NCBI RefSeq assembly: GCF_001444505.1
Contig: NZ_LNDJ01000062.1
Coordinates: 1-38,930, forward strand
Source of the DNA: Psychrobacter piscatorii
Lineage (GTDB): Bacteria; Pseudomonadota; Gammaproteobacteria; Pseudomonadales; Moraxellaceae
Length of the DNA: 38,930 nucleotides
Direction of reading: 5' to 3'
The stretch's first letter is position 1, and each line of letters opens with the position of its first letter. The notes beneath the pieces were generated by a model. The model ran no database searches. It had not been told where the DNA came from and was given only the letters and a program-made list of their open reading frames with translations. Both the position numbers and the translations under genes were made by a program. Below are positions 19,068 to 28,964 of this stretch, piece by piece.

Positions 19068-19105
19068 GTTTAGACAGTATCTAAATTTAGATAGCATGTA
19101 GATTT
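19055..19105. repeat. three tandem 17-bp repeats spanning the nuoB stop
   Basis: Degenerate copies AGACAGCATCTAAGTTT (19055-19071), AGACAGTATCTAAATTT (19072-19088) and AGATAGCATGTAGATTT (19089-19105) run head to tail. The first copy includes the last codons and stop of nuoB, so the array seems to have grown by copying the gene end. The role is unknown. Confidence 0.6.
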
Positions 19106-19143
19106 AGCAACCTTAATATTTTATGCGCTCATCATGGTTTGGT

Positions 19144-19197
19144 TATGACTGACATAGCTTCACTGTGATTGACATCGCTCAGTTATGATTAATGAAG
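19144..19197. repeat. degenerate 20-bp repeats before nuoCD
   Basis: TATGACTGACATAGCTTCAC (19144-19163), TGTGATTGACATCGCTCAGT (19164-19183) and a partial third copy TATGATTAATGAAG (19184-19197) are in tandem. The first two agree at 13 of 20 positions by hand count. The third runs into the nuoCD ribosome binding site AAGGA. Weak but in the same gap as the 17-bp array. Confidence 0.35.
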
Positions 19198-19210
19198 GAA
19201 TACATCATTC

Positions 19211-20986
19211 ATGGTCACGGTAGTCGAAAACACAGATCCTAAGATCAAGCCCGTCCCAGCCGTCATCACAGAGCTGGAGCAAAAGTATGCTGGTAAATTT
19301 GTCGTACAGCACACTGTGGATGAGATTCCAACAGTCTGGGTGGCGCGTGCAGATTTATTAGACGTGCTTTTATTTTTGCGCAAACTGCCCAAGCCCTACG
19401 TCATGCTATTTGACTTGTCAGCGATAGATGAGCGTCTGCGTCAGCATCGTGCGGGTTTGCCTGACAGTGACTTTACGGTGTTTTATCACCTGATGTCGCT
19501 TGAGCGCAATAGTGATATACGTGTCAAGGTCGCACTGAGCGAAGATGACCTCAATGTCCCAAGCGCGACCAATATTTGGCCAAATGCAAACTGGTATGAG
19601 CGCGAAGTGTGGGACATGTTCGGTATTGTCTTTACAGGTCATCCGCATTTGACCCGTATTTTATTGCCAAAATACTGGGAAGGTCATCCACTGCGTAAAG
19701 AATATCATGCGCGTGCGACTGAATTTACCCCGTATTTCTTGAATACCGCCAAGCAGCAATATGAGCAAGAAAACCTACGTTTTGTCCCAGAAGAGTGGGG
19801 CATGAAGCGCTCAGGTCGTGACGAAGACTTTATGTTCTTGAACATCGGTCCTAACCACCCCTCCGCTCACGGTGCGTTTCGCTTGGTACTACAGTTGGAT
19901 GGCGAGGAAGTCGTCGACTGTATTCCAGATATTGGCTATCACCATCGCGGCGCAGAAAAGATGGCTGAGCGCCAGACATGGCACTCATTCATCCCTTATA
20001 CCGACCGTATCGATTATTTAGGCGGTGTGATGAATGAGCTGCCTTATATCATGTCAGTCGAAAAGCTTGCTGGGATTACCGTCCCACCTCGCGCCGAGAC
20101 TATCCGTGTGATGATGAGCGAGTTTTTCCGTATTACCAACAATTTGCTATACGTCGGTACATTCATTCAGGATGCAGGTGGTATGACCCCTGTATTTTAT
20201 ATGTTTACCGATCGCCAAAAAGCCTATGACGTCATCGAAGCCGTGACAGGCTACCGTATGCATCCGGCTTGGTTCCGTATTGGTGGTACGGCGGCTGATC
20301 TGCCACGTGGCTGGCAGCGTTTGGTGCGTGAGTTCTTAGATTGGATGCCTAAGCGCCTGGACGAATATGTCAAAGCAGCATTACAAAACAGCGTGCTCAA
20401 AGGCCGTACTCAAGGGGTTGCTCAGTACAATGCTAAGCAAGCACTTGCTTGGGGCGTGACGGGCGCTGGTCTGCGCGCGACAGGCGTTGATTTTGATCTA
20501 CGTAAAGCACGTCCATACATGGGCTATGAGAATTACGATTTTGAAGTGCCAGTTGGTTACAACGGTGACGCTTATGATCGCTGTATGGTCAAAGTTGAAG
20601 AGATGCGTCAGTCATTACGTATCATTCGTCAATGTATGGACAATATGCCACAAGGTCCTTACAAAGCGGATCATCCACTGGCCGTACCACCGCCAAAAGA
20701 CCGTACGCTAAATGATATTGAGACATTGATTAATCATTTTATCTCAGTATCTTGGGGTCCTGTGATGCCAGCAGGCGAATGTACGACGATCGTCGAGGCG
20801 ACCAAAGGTCTGAACAGTTATTACATCACCTCAGACAAGGCCACGATGAGCTATCGTACCCGTATTCGTACACCGACATTTGCGCATTTACAGCAGATGC
20901 CATCGGTCATTAATGGCTCACTGGTTTCTGATGCCATTATGTATTTGGCATCGATTGATATTGTGATGGCGGACTGCGATCGTTAA
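19211..20986 (+). CDS. nuoCD: NADH-quinone oxidoreductase fused subunits C and D
   Basis: Peripheral-arm subunit that forms most of the quinone pocket. The NuoC part (about residues 1-180) contains the 30-kDa signature [18 protein letters not shown] and [15 protein letters not shown]. The NuoD part (about 205-591) contains [39 protein letters not shown] and a C-terminal end DIVMADCDR. The fusion is in one unbroken frame and is normal for many gammaproteobacteria (E. coli NuoC is 596 residues). AAGGA lies 11 bases before the ATG. Flanked by larger intergenic gaps than the rest of the operon. Confidence 0.97.
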   Translation: MVTVVENTDPKIKPVPAVITELEQKYAGKFVVQHTVDEIPTVWVARADLLDVLLFLRKLPKPYVMLFDLSAIDERLRQHRAGLPDSDFTVFYHLMSLERNSDIRVKVALSEDDLNVPSATNIWPNANWYEREVWDMFGIVFTGHPHLTRILLPKYWEGHPLRKEYHARATEFTPYFLNTAKQQYEQENLRFVPEEWGMKRSGRDEDFMFLNIGPNHPSAHGAFRLVLQLDGEEVVDCIPDIGYHHRGAEKMAERQTWHSFIPYTDRIDYLGGVMNELPYIMSVEKLAGITVPPRAETIRVMMSEFFRITNNLLYVGTFIQDAGGMTPVFYMFTDRQKAYDVIEAVTGYRMHPAWFRIGGTAADLPRGWQRLVREFLDWMPKRLDEYVKAALQNSVLKGRTQGVAQYNAKQALAWGVTGAGLRATGVDFDLRKARPYMGYENYDFEVPVGYNGDAYDRCMVKVEEMRQSLRIIRQCMDNMPQGPYKADHPLAVPPPKDRTLNDIETLINHFISVSWGPVMPAGECTTIVEATKGLNSYYITSDKATMSYRTRIRTPTFAHLQQMPSVINGSLVSDAIMYLASIDIVMADCDR

Positions 20987-21130
20987 GATTTTGATCTTTA
21001 AGGTTAAAACCGCTGCTTCATAAGTATTTGTTCATCAATATATTATTGCCTGATGGCACACCAAAATGCTGTCGCTTGTCGATATAACCACAGTTTTAAT
21101 CAGACTGATATTGGCTTGTGATAGAGCAGG

Positions 21131-21664
21131 ATGAGTGAGGAAAGACAGAAGATTATGAAAATTGTTTCCGACAAAATGCCAAAAGTAGATGTAGAGAGCA
21201 TCCTCACCACTGAGGAAATTGCTGCTATTCATGAGTTTATGCATCACTACCCACAGGCGCGTGCTGCCTCATTAGATGCGTTAAAAATTGTGCAAAAGCG
21301 CAACGGCTGGGTCGATGATGCGCAAGCGAATGCCATTGCCAATATCCTAGATATTCCGATGTCAGACATGGATGGGGTTGCGACTTTCTTTAACCGTATA
21401 TATCGCCAGCCTGTCGGTCGTCATGTGATTCTCATATGTGACTCAGTGGCTTGTTATTTGACAGGTTATGAGGCGCTATCAGCTGAAATCAGATCACAGC
21501 TGGGTATTGAGTACGGTCAGACAACTGCTGATGGACGTTTTACCCTATTGCCAATTTGCTGCTTGGGCAACTGTGATAAGGGACCAGCGGTACTGATTGA
21601 TGAAGACACTTACGGCCCTGTCCAGCCATCTGAGGTCGCGCAATTATTGGAGCTATACGCATGA
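21131..21664 (+). CDS. nuoE: NADH-quinone oxidoreductase subunit E
   Basis: 24-kDa subunit of the NADH-oxidising module with a thioredoxin-like fold and 2Fe-2S cluster N1a. Ligands are Cys103 and Cys108 (CDSVAC) and Cys144 and Cys148 (CLGNC), the C-x4-C and C-x3-C pattern. The N-terminus is helical ([20 protein letters not shown]). The start is not certain: ATG 21131 has AGCAGG too close upstream, while Met9 at 21155 has GAGGAA about 12 bases upstream; neither is ideal. The stop overlaps the nuoF start in ATGA, which implies translational coupling. Confidence 0.95.
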   Translation: MSEERQKIMKIVSDKMPKVDVESILTTEEIAAIHEFMHHYPQARAASLDALKIVQKRNGWVDDAQANAIANILDIPMSDMDGVATFFNRIYRQPVGRHVILICDSVACYLTGYEALSAEIRSQLGIEYGQTTADGRFTLLPICCLGNCDKGPAVLIDEDTYGPVQPSEVAQLLELYA

Positions 21665-23085
21665 GTTTAACGATTTCAGAGCAAATTGCTCGTCGCGGTC
21701 AAGGCCAAGCGCCAAGCCAGCTAAATGCACAGCGTGTTCCAATCTATGGTGATAAAGCGACAGCCACTAGCGAAACCAAGCCTTTGACGTGGCGTTTGGC
21801 GCATCATGATGCGGTGCTTGATTTAGCCACTTATGAGTCTCTAAAAGGCTTCACTGGTCTAAAAGAAGCGCTATCTAAATCGCCTAAAGACGTCGGCAAT
21901 ATGATTAAAGCGGCCAATGTTCGAGGTCGCGGCGGTGCAGGTTTTAACGCGGGTCTAAAGTGGTCATTTATGTCGCCGCCGGATGGTTTGCCACGTTATC
22001 TCATCTGTAATGCGGATGAAATGGAGCCGGGTACGTTTAAAGACCGTTTACTCATGGAGCGCCTACCTTTTCAGCTGATCGAAGGTATGCTTATTACCGC
22101 TCATGCGATTGGTGCCACTGACGGTTATATCTTTATCCGCGGTGAGTATATCTTGGCCGCTGAACGTTTGGTCGCTGCTATCGAAGAATGTTTGGCCAAC
22201 AACCTCATGGGCGACAATATTCTAGGCTCAGATTTTAGCTTTAATTTGCACGTACATACGGGCGCTGGCCGTTATATCTGTGGTGAAGAGACCGCACTGA
22301 TTAACTGCCTAGAAGGCCGCCGCGCCAACCCCCGTACCAAGCCGCCGTTCCCACAAATCTCTGGGGCATGGGGTCGTCCAACCGTTGTCAATAACGTTGA
22401 GACCTTATGTAATATGCCAGCGATTTTGAATCACGGCGTTGAGTGGTATCAGTCGTTATCTGAAATAAAAGGCAAAAGTAAAACGCCAGGCACTAAGCTC
22501 TTTGGCTGTTCAGGCTTGGTCAATGATCCAGGTCTCTGGGAGTTACCCTTTGGTTATACCGCTCGCGAAATCATTGAAGATTTAGCCGGTGGTATGAAAG
22601 ATGGTAAAACGCTGAAGGCTTGGTTACCGGGCGGCGCCTCGACTGACTTTTTGACCGCAGAACATTTGGATGTGGTGGTAGATTTTGACACCATTCAAAA
22701 CGCCGGTAGCCGTATGGGTACTGGTCTGATTATGGTCGTTGATGAATCGCAAGATATGGTGCCGTTACTTCGTAACCTTGAGATTTTCTTTCAGCGTGAG
22801 TCATGCGGCTGGTGTACACCGTGTCGTGATGGTCTACCGTGGGGCGTTAAACTGCTTACCGCCATCAACGATGGTGAAGGTCAAGTGGGTGATGTAGAAA
22901 AACTAGAAGGCCTGACGCGTGATTTATGGATTGGTAAAACATTCTGTGCGCATGCCCCAGGTGCGATGGAACCACTAATGAGTGCGATTAAATATTTCCG
23001 TCCAGAGTTTGATCAAAAAATCGCGCAGGCGGTTGGTGTCGATGTTATTGATGCGGCAGCCAACCAACAGCCAGCAGTGAAATAA
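21661..23085 (+). CDS. nuoF: NADH-quinone oxidoreductase subunit F
   Basis: 51-kDa subunit that binds NADH and FMN and holds cluster N3. The nucleotide loop is [14 protein letters not shown] (88-101). The second conserved stretch is [14 protein letters not shown]. Cluster ligands are Cys382, Cys385, Cys388 (SCGWCTPC) and Cys429 (KTFCAHAPG). The 474 residues exceed E. coli (445), mainly at a polar N-terminal stretch and a short Ala/Gln-rich end. It overlaps nuoE by 4 bases and is preceded by GGAG. Confidence 0.97.
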   Translation: MSLTISEQIARRGQGQAPSQLNAQRVPIYGDKATATSETKPLTWRLAHHDAVLDLATYESLKGFTGLKEALSKSPKDVGNMIKAANVRGRGGAGFNAGLKWSFMSPPDGLPRYLICNADEMEPGTFKDRLLMERLPFQLIEGMLITAHAIGATDGYIFIRGEYILAAERLVAAIEECLANNLMGDNILGSDFSFNLHVHTGAGRYICGEETALINCLEGRRANPRTKPPFPQISGAWGRPTVVNNVETLCNMPAILNHGVEWYQSLSEIKGKSKTPGTKLFGCSGLVNDPGLWELPFGYTAREIIEDLAGGMKDGKTLKAWLPGGASTDFLTAEHLDVVVDFDTIQNAGSRMGTGLIMVVDESQDMVPLLRNLEIFFQRESCGWCTPCRDGLPWGVKLLTAINDGEGQVGDVEKLEGLTRDLWIGKTFCAHAPGAMEPLMSAIKYFRPEFDQKIAQAVGVDVIDAAANQQPAVK

Positions 23086-23095
23086 GGAGAGCGGC

Positions 23096-26000
23096 ATGGC
23101 AGTCATACATATTGATGGAACCACTGTCGAAGTAGATAGCGCAGACAACTTACTACAAGCCTGCTTATCACTCGGCATTGATGTGCCGTATTTTTGTTAT
23201 CATCCAGCCCTTGGCTCAGTCGGCTCATGTCGTCAGTGCGCGGTCAAGCAATTCCAGAATAAAGACGATATGGAAGCAGGTCGTGGTCGTCTGGTCATGT
23301 CATGTATGGTCGCTCCTGGCGATGATATGTACATCTCTGTGACGGACGATGAAGCCAAAGCATTCCGCAAGTCGATGGTTGAGCTACTCATGACTAACCA
23401 TCCACATGACTGTCCAACTTGTGAAGAAGGCGGACATTGTCATTTGCAGGACATGACTTATATGTCAGGTCATAGCCGTCGTCGCTATCGCTTTACCAAA
23501 CGTACGCACCACAACCAAGAGCTTGGTCCATTTATTGCGCATGAAATGAACCGTTGTATCGCTTGCTATCGTTGTGTACGTTTTTACAAAGACTACGCAG
23601 GCGGCGAAGATTTGGGCGTTTATGGCTCAAACAACCGCGTTTACTTTGGTCGTGATAAAGATGGTCAGTTTGAAAGCGAGTTTTCAGGTAACTTAACCGA
23701 AGTCTGCCCAACGGGTGTGTTTACTGATAAAACGCACTCTGAGCGCTACAACCGTAAATGGGACATGCAGTATGCGCCAAGCATCTGTCATGGTTGCTCA
23801 GCTGGTTGTAATATCTCACCGGGTGAACGTTATGGTGAATTGCGCCGTATCGAAAACCGCTATAACGGCGAGGTAAACCGCTATTTCTTATGTGACCGTG
23901 GCCGTTTTGGTTATGGCTATGTCAATCGTGACGATCGTCCAACCCAAGCGCTCGAACGTATCAATGATAAGCATGTCAAAATCAATATTGACTACGCACT
24001 TGATGAAACCATCAAACGACTCAAAGATAAAAAAGTCATCGGGATTGGCTCGCCACGTGCCAGTTTAGAGACCAACTTTGCGCTAAAAAATCTGGTCGGC
24101 TTTGATAATTTCTCAACAGGTCTGAACCATCAGCAGCAAGCACTGGTCAATAAGTGCATCGAAGTGCTTAGCACTGAAGGCATTTATAACCCTAGCATGA
24201 CTGATATCGAGACGCATGATGCAGTGCTCGTATTAGGTGAAGATATCACGCAAACGTCATCACGTGTCGCGCTGTCAGTACGTCAAGCCGCAAAAAATGA
24301 AGGTTTGAAAATGGCAGCGGCGCTGCAAACGCAGCCTTGGCTTGCTGAACCCGTCAAACGTATCGCTCAAGATGCGCTAAGCCCAGTCTATGTCATCGAT
24401 GTAACCCAAACCAAGCTAGAAGACATCAGTAAAGTGAGCGTAGTGGCGACCCCTGAAGACATCACTAAACTTGGCTTCAAAGTCGCTGATGAGATTGCGA
24501 GCTTCGCTGATGACTTAGCAGACATAGCAGATCCACAAGCAGCTGAACAAAATGCTGATGTTAGTACTGAGACTGATGGTATGCAAGCGTTGGCACAGCA
24601 AATCGCTTATGACTTGATTCAAGCTGATAAGCCGTTAGTTGTCTCGGGTAGCAGCTTGTCTTCTACCGCATTGATAGAAGCAGCAGCACAGATTACCCAA
24701 GCGTTGACCCAAAAACGTGCAGCAATCAAAGCGACTGAGCAGCAGCAGGTTGAGGCACATAATGCCAAAGTACAGGCAGCGCAAGCGAAAGCGGCTAATG
24801 ACCAACCTGAAGAAGACCAAGATTTATCTGCTAAGCCAAACAAACCGGAAACGGGCGTAAATACAGAAGCGCAGGATAATGTCGAACGCGCACCTGCTGA
24901 AAACCTTGAGTTAAAAGAAGTGAACGCACAGTATCAGGTACAAGCTGGTATTTATCTAACGGTTCCTGATGCCAATAGCATGGGCGTTTGTATGCTTGGC
25001 GGTCAGTCAGTTGAAGAGCTGCTAGCCACTGATTACGATGTGGTTGTGGTTGCAGAAAACCAGCTAACAGATGCGATTGATGCCAATAAATTGACACAGC
25101 TACTGACTGATAAAACGGTCATTGCGTTAGATCATCAGCTGCTTGATTGGCATAAGGACGTCGATATTGTATTGCCAGCGGCTAGCTTTGCAGAAGCGGA
25201 TGGTACATTGATATCAGCTGAGGGCCGTGCGCAGCGCTTCTTCCAAGTTTATGACAACGAATACTACCATCCGATGAGCAGTATTAAAGAAGGCTGGCGC
25301 TGGATACATGCTGTGCATAGCAGTATTGAAGGTCGTGATGTCGACTGGACGCAGCTAGATGATGTTATCAATGCATTGATTGCCACCCATCCTAAGCTTG
25401 CAGGTATCAAAGGCGCTGCGCCTGAAGCGGACTACCGTATGACTGGTCTGAAAATCGCGCGTCAACCGCGCCGTTATTCAGGTCGTACTGCTATGCGTGC
25501 GCCAATCTCAGTGCATGAGCCGATGCAGCCAAAAGATTTGGATACTGGTTTGACCTTCTCAATGGAAGGTTATAGCGGTAAAGAAGCGCCCAGCTCGATG
25601 ATTCCTTTTGCCAATGCGGCAGGTTGGAACTCACCACAAGCATGGAACAAATACCAAGACAAAGTCGGCGGTCATCTAAAAAATGGTGATCCAGGTGTGC
25701 GTTTGTTTGATCAGCTAGAGCGTCTAGCCACTCGTCAATATGTGGCGCCAGAAGCCATGTCTGCAAACACTACTGACTTACAGCAAGGCCAAGCGAAGCT
25801 AGTACCGATTCATAATATCTATGCCAGCTCAATGATGGCATCACGTAGCCCAATCGTCGCAGAGCAACTACCAGTTGCAGCATGGCGTATCGGTATGGAT
25901 GATGCCAAAGACTGGAATATTGCTGCTGGTGATTACTTGGCGATTGAAATTGACAAGCAACAAATCACCTTGCCAGTACAGCTGGTTGGTTATCTAGCAG

Positions 26001-26176
26001 AAGGCTGTATCGGTTACCCAGTTGGGCAGGTGAGTATTATTCACCCATCAATGCCAGCGTCGGTGCGTAAAGTGGATGCACCAGTGACGATGATGGGTAG
26101 CATGGCTAACGATATGATTAATGATAATGACACAGCGCAAATAAACGCAGCGCCGACCACCACACAGGAGATGTAA
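23096..26176 (+). CDS. nuoG: NADH-quinone oxidoreductase subunit G
   Basis: 75-kDa iron-sulfur subunit. The N-terminal 2Fe-2S ferredoxin domain uses Cys34, Cys45, Cys48 and Cys70. The His/Cys-ligated cluster motif is at [14 protein letters not shown] (102-115). 4Fe-4S ligands follow in [11 protein letters not shown] and EVCPTG. An additional N7-type cluster motif [10 protein letters not shown] with a later FLCDRGRF is present, as in E. coli. The rest is a molybdopterin-oxidoreductase fold without cofactor. It has 1026 residues against 908 in E. coli. A low-complexity Ala/Gln/Glu-rich insertion at about residues 530-612 accounts for much of the excess. AAGGAG lies 6 bases before the ATG. Confidence 0.96.
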   Translation: MAVIHIDGTTVEVDSADNLLQACLSLGIDVPYFCYHPALGSVGSCRQCAVKQFQNKDDMEAGRGRLVMSCMVAPGDDMYISVTDDEAKAFRKSMVELLMTNHPHDCPTCEEGGHCHLQDMTYMSGHSRRRYRFTKRTHHNQELGPFIAHEMNRCIACYRCVRFYKDYAGGEDLGVYGSNNRVYFGRDKDGQFESEFSGNLTEVCPTGVFTDKTHSERYNRKWDMQYAPSICHGCSAGCNISPGERYGELRRIENRYNGEVNRYFLCDRGRFGYGYVNRDDRPTQALERINDKHVKINIDYALDETIKRLKDKKVIGIGSPRASLETNFALKNLVGFDNFSTGLNHQQQALVNKCIEVLSTEGIYNPSMTDIETHDAVLVLGEDITQTSSRVALSVRQAAKNEGLKMAAALQTQPWLAEPVKRIAQDALSPVYVIDVTQTKLEDISKVSVVATPEDITKLGFKVADEIASFADDLADIADPQAAEQNADVSTETDGMQALAQQIAYDLIQADKPLVVSGSSLSSTALIEAAAQITQALTQKRAAIKATEQQQVEAHNAKVQAAQAKAANDQPEEDQDLSAKPNKPETGVNTEAQDNVERAPAENLELKEVNAQYQVQAGIYLTVPDANSMGVCMLGGQSVEELLATDYDVVVVAENQLTDAIDANKLTQLLTDKTVIALDHQLLDWHKDVDIVLPAASFAEADGTLISAEGRAQRFFQVYDNEYYHPMSSIKEGWRWIHAVHSSIEGRDVDWTQLDDVINALIATHPKLAGIKGAAPEADYRMTGLKIARQPRRYSGRTAMRAPISVHEPMQPKDLDTGLTFSMEGYSGKEAPSSMIPFANAAGWNSPQAWNKYQDKVGGHLKNGDPGVRLFDQLERLATRQYVAPEAMSANTTDLQQGQAKLVPIHNIYASSMMASRSPIVAEQLPVAAWRIGMDDAKDWNIAAGDYLAIEIDKQQITLPVQLVGYLAEGCIGYPVGQVSIIHPSMPASVRKVDAPVTMMGSMANDMINDNDTAQINAAPTTTQEM

Positions 26177-26177
26177 T

Positions 26178-27221
26178 ATGCAAGTTACCCGTATTATCCC
26201 TGATGTGCCAAGCTTTTTGGCCAATAGCATGAGTTTTGATACTTGGTCTATTCTGTTTTTGGTGGGTCAATCGCTAGTCATCTTTTTGGTCGTGGTATTG
26301 GTTGCCGCAATGATGATTGTCTATGAGCGCCGCATGCTGGCATTATGGCAAGATCGTTATGGTCCAAACCGTGTTGGGCCTTTTGGTTCGTTGCAGTTAG
26401 TCGCCGATATGCTAAAAATCTTCTTTAAAGAAGATTGGACACCAAACTTTACTGATAAGTTTATGTTCACCTTGGCACCCGCGGTCGCGATGTTTACTGC
26501 CTTGGCATCATTTGCCATTATTCCTATCTCGCCAACACTTGGCGTGGTTGATTGGGATATTGGTATTTTGTTTTTCTTTGCCATGGCGGGTATTGCTGTT
26601 TATGCCGTGATGTTCGGTGGTTGGGCGTCTGCCAACAAATTTTCGCTACTCGGTGGTTTGCGCTCAGCAGCACAGACAATCAGTTACGAAGTGTTTTTAG
26701 GTTTGTCGTTGATGGGCGTTGTTGCACTGACAGGTTCATTTAACTTACGCGCCATTGTTGAGTCACAAGTCGACGGCTGGTATATCATTCCGCAGTTTTT
26801 TGGGTTTTTAACCTTTGTGGTCGCGGGTGTGGCGGTTACGCACAGACATCCATTTGACCAACCAGAAGCAGAGCAAGAACTGGCTGAAGGCTATCATGTC
26901 GAATATTCGGGTATGAAGTTCGGTATGTTCTTCATTGGTGAGTATGTCAACGTTGTCTTGATTTCTGCTTTGATGACTTGCTTGTTCTTTGGCGGTTGGC
27001 TTGCGCCGTTCAATTTAGATATCCCATTTATTCCACCAGCTTTTTGGTTCATGATTAAAACGCTGTTCTTTATGACCATGTTTATTTTGGCTCGAGGCTC
27101 ACTCATGCGTCCGCGTTATGATCAGGTGATGAACTTTGGCTGGAAAGTATGTCTGCCAGTAACGCTGATTAATCTATTAATCACTGCTGCGGTCATTTTG
27201 ATCTTTTCCCCAACGTTATAG
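26178..27221 (+). CDS. nuoH: NADH-quinone oxidoreductase subunit H
   Basis: Membrane subunit that joins the two arms and lines the quinone tunnel. Eight or more hydrophobic helices are visible. Family signatures are [20 protein letters not shown] near residues 50-69 and the acidic loop [20 protein letters not shown] near 224-243, which carries charged residues coupling quinone chemistry to pumping. The length of 347 fits E. coli (325). GGAG lies upstream within the nuoG end; the genes are one base apart, so they are translated together. Confidence 0.97.
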   Translation: MQVTRIIPDVPSFLANSMSFDTWSILFLVGQSLVIFLVVVLVAAMMIVYERRMLALWQDRYGPNRVGPFGSLQLVADMLKIFFKEDWTPNFTDKFMFTLAPAVAMFTALASFAIIPISPTLGVVDWDIGILFFFAMAGIAVYAVMFGGWASANKFSLLGGLRSAAQTISYEVFLGLSLMGVVALTGSFNLRAIVESQVDGWYIIPQFFGFLTFVVAGVAVTHRHPFDQPEAEQELAEGYHVEYSGMKFGMFFIGEYVNVVLISALMTCLFFGGWLAPFNLDIPFIPPAFWFMIKTLFFMTMFILARGSLMRPRYDQVMNFGWKVCLPVTLINLLITAAVILIFSPTL

Positions 27222-27276
27222 TCATTACTAGCCATCACTGATGAACTAGGGTAAAGCTGATAAGGATAATAATCCC

Positions 27277-27825
27277 ATGTTTACTACCATAAAAAAGACC
27301 GTCATTGGTATATTTACCATTGTCCGCAGCATGTGGATGGTCAATAGTCATGCGCTCAGACCGCGTGACACCATCCTTTATCCTGAAGAGCCGGTACCTG
27401 TGCCGCCGCGTTTTCGTGGACGTATTGTCCTCACGCGTGATCCTGATGGAGACGAGCGCTGTGTCGCTTGTAACTTGTGTGCGGTGGCATGTCCGGTAGG
27501 GTGTATCTCATTACAAAAAGCCGAGCGTGAAGATGGACGCTGGTATCCAGAGTTTTTTCGAATTAACTTCTCACGCTGTATCTTTTGTGGATTGTGTGAA
27601 GAAGCCTGTCCAACGACAGCGATTCAAATGACCCCAGATTTTGAGTTAGGTGAATATAAGCGCCAAGATTTGGTCTATGAAAAAGAGCATTTGCTCATTT
27701 CAGGACCAGGTAAATACCCTGATTATAACTATTATCGTGTGACAGGTATGGCGGTAGCAGATAAACCAAAAGGTGCAGCACAAAACGAATCTGCACCGAT
27801 TGATCTAAGGAGCTTGCTACCATGA
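27277..27825 (+). CDS. nuoI: NADH-quinone oxidoreductase subunit I
   Basis: Ferredoxin-like subunit with two 4Fe-4S clusters (N6a, N6b). The motifs are [15 protein letters not shown] and [12 protein letters not shown], each Cx2Cx2Cx3CP. The N-terminus is an amphipathic helix that lies on the membrane. The length of 182 matches E. coli (180). AAGGA lies 11 bases before the ATG. The stop overlaps the nuoJ start by 4 bases. Confidence 0.97.
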   Translation: MFTTIKKTVIGIFTIVRSMWMVNSHALRPRDTILYPEEPVPVPPRFRGRIVLTRDPDGDERCVACNLCAVACPVGCISLQKAEREDGRWYPEFFRINFSRCIFCGLCEEACPTTAIQMTPDFELGEYKRQDLVYEKEHLLISGPGKYPDYNYYRVTGMAVADKPKGAAQNESAPIDLRSLLP

Positions 27826-28553
27826 TGAATATTTTGAACCATCCTGAACTGGCTGGGTTTTATTCACTTGCAGCAGTGGCGATATTTGCCAGCCTGCGCG
27901 TCGTGACTCAGGCTAATCCAGTGCATGCTATCTTATCGATGATTGTATCGTTGCTGGCAATTGCTGGGATATTTTTTGTATTAGGAGCGCCGTTTGCAGG
28001 TGCGCTAGAGATTGTTGTTTATGCTGGTGCCATTATGGTGCTATTTGTTTTCGTTATCATGATGCTGAACTTGGGCATGAGTAATGACGAGCGCGAAGAG
28101 CGTTGGCTCGATGCTGGTACTTGGGCGATACCGACAGGATTGACGATAATCATTGCCGTTGTGCTCTATGCAATGATTGGTATGGGTCATGATGAAGCCG
28201 TTATGATGGGTGGCACGACTATCTCTGCCAAAGCAGTCGGTACGGTGCTATTTACCAAATATATCATGCTGGTTGAAATTGCAGCTTTGTTACTACTGGC
28301 GGCTTTGGTGGCGGCATATCATTTGGGTAAAGAGTCGATTGATGAAGAGATCGTCGGTCATGCGAGTCAAGACTTTCAGCCAAGTGTAGGCAGTATCAAA
28401 CAATACGACAATGACAGTGCGCTTACACAGCATGATGGCGTAGAAATGGATAAGCCTTACGAATATAAAGATGTTGACCCGCATGACTATGTTGGTATGA
28501 AGGTAGGCATGAAAACAGGTGCGAACAAAGTGACGCGCAAGGAGGCAGACTAA
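27822..28553 (+). CDS. nuoJ: NADH-quinone oxidoreductase subunit J
   Basis: Membrane-arm subunit with five helices in the first 165 residues. The third helix with the conserved [20 protein letters not shown] is the family mark. The C-terminus is a long hydrophilic tail of about 75 residues after the last helix, rich in Asp, His and Lys ([19 protein letters not shown]), making the protein 243 residues against 184 in E. coli. Two adjacent ATGs (27822, 27825) can start it; AAGGAG is 9 bases before the first. The stop overlaps the nuoK ATG by one base. Confidence 0.95.
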   Translation: MMNILNHPELAGFYSLAAVAIFASLRVVTQANPVHAILSMIVSLLAIAGIFFVLGAPFAGALEIVVYAGAIMVLFVFVIMMLNLGMSNDEREERWLDAGTWAIPTGLTIIIAVVLYAMIGMGHDEAVMMGGTTISAKAVGTVLFTKYIMLVEIAALLLLAALVAAYHLGKESIDEEIVGHASQDFQPSVGSIKQYDNDSALTQHDGVEMDKPYEYKDVDPHDYVGMKVGMKTGANKVTRKEAD

Positions 28554-28960
28554 TGGTACTAGCAGCAAGCGTGGCACAAGAGGTGTCAAACGTGCCGTTT
28601 GCCCACGAGGTGGCAGGCTTAGTACAGCCAGCTGCTGAGGCGCAAAATGTACTGGGTATGATACCCATGAGCCATGGACTGATTTTGGCAGGTATTTTAT
28701 TTGCTATTGGTCTGTGCGGCGTCATGGTACGACGTAACTTCTTATTTATGCTCATGAGTCTTGAGATCATGATGAATGCGGCAGCACTAGCATTTGTCGT
28801 GGCAGGTAGTCGCTGGGTCGATCCAGACGGGCAGATTATGTTTATCTTTATTTTAACCTTGGCTGCGGCTGAAGCGTCGATTGGTCTGGCAATATTATTG
28901 CGTTTTTATCATCAGCGTGGGCATCTCGATGTCGATAGCGCCAATGAGATGAAAGGATGA
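28553..28960 (+). CDS. nuoK: NADH-quinone oxidoreductase subunit K, N-terminally extended
   Basis: Antiporter-like small subunit (MrpC/NuoK family) with three helices. The conserved part starts at Met36 ([20 protein letters not shown]) and holds the two membrane glutamates in [12 protein letters not shown] and [11 protein letters not shown]. The E. coli protein has 100 residues and starts at the equivalent of Met36. Here a further 35 residues precede it. The upstream start is favoured because AAGGAGG lies 7 bases before ATG 28553, while nothing like a ribosome binding site precedes Met36. The extension is Ala/Val/Glu-rich. nuoL follows after 4 bases. Confidence 0.93.
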   Translation: MVLAASVAQEVSNVPFAHEVAGLVQPAAEAQNVLGMIPMSHGLILAGILFAIGLCGVMVRRNFLFMLMSLEIMMNAAALAFVVAGSRWVDPDGQIMFIFILTLAAAEASIGLAILLRFYHQRGHLDVDSANEMKG

Positions 28961-28964
28961 TGTC

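Noticed and set aside
19211..20986. nuoC and nuoD joined in one frame as a possible novel fusion
   Set aside because: The CD fusion is well known in gammaproteobacteria including E. coli.
24619..25097. Several antisense frames within nuoG
   Set aside because: They mirror the Ala/Gln-rich codons of nuoG, have no ribosome binding sites and no recognisable domains.
28293..28770. Antisense frames over the nuoJ-nuoK junction
   Set aside because: Shadows of two well-supported genes; Cys/His-rich composition is from reverse reading.
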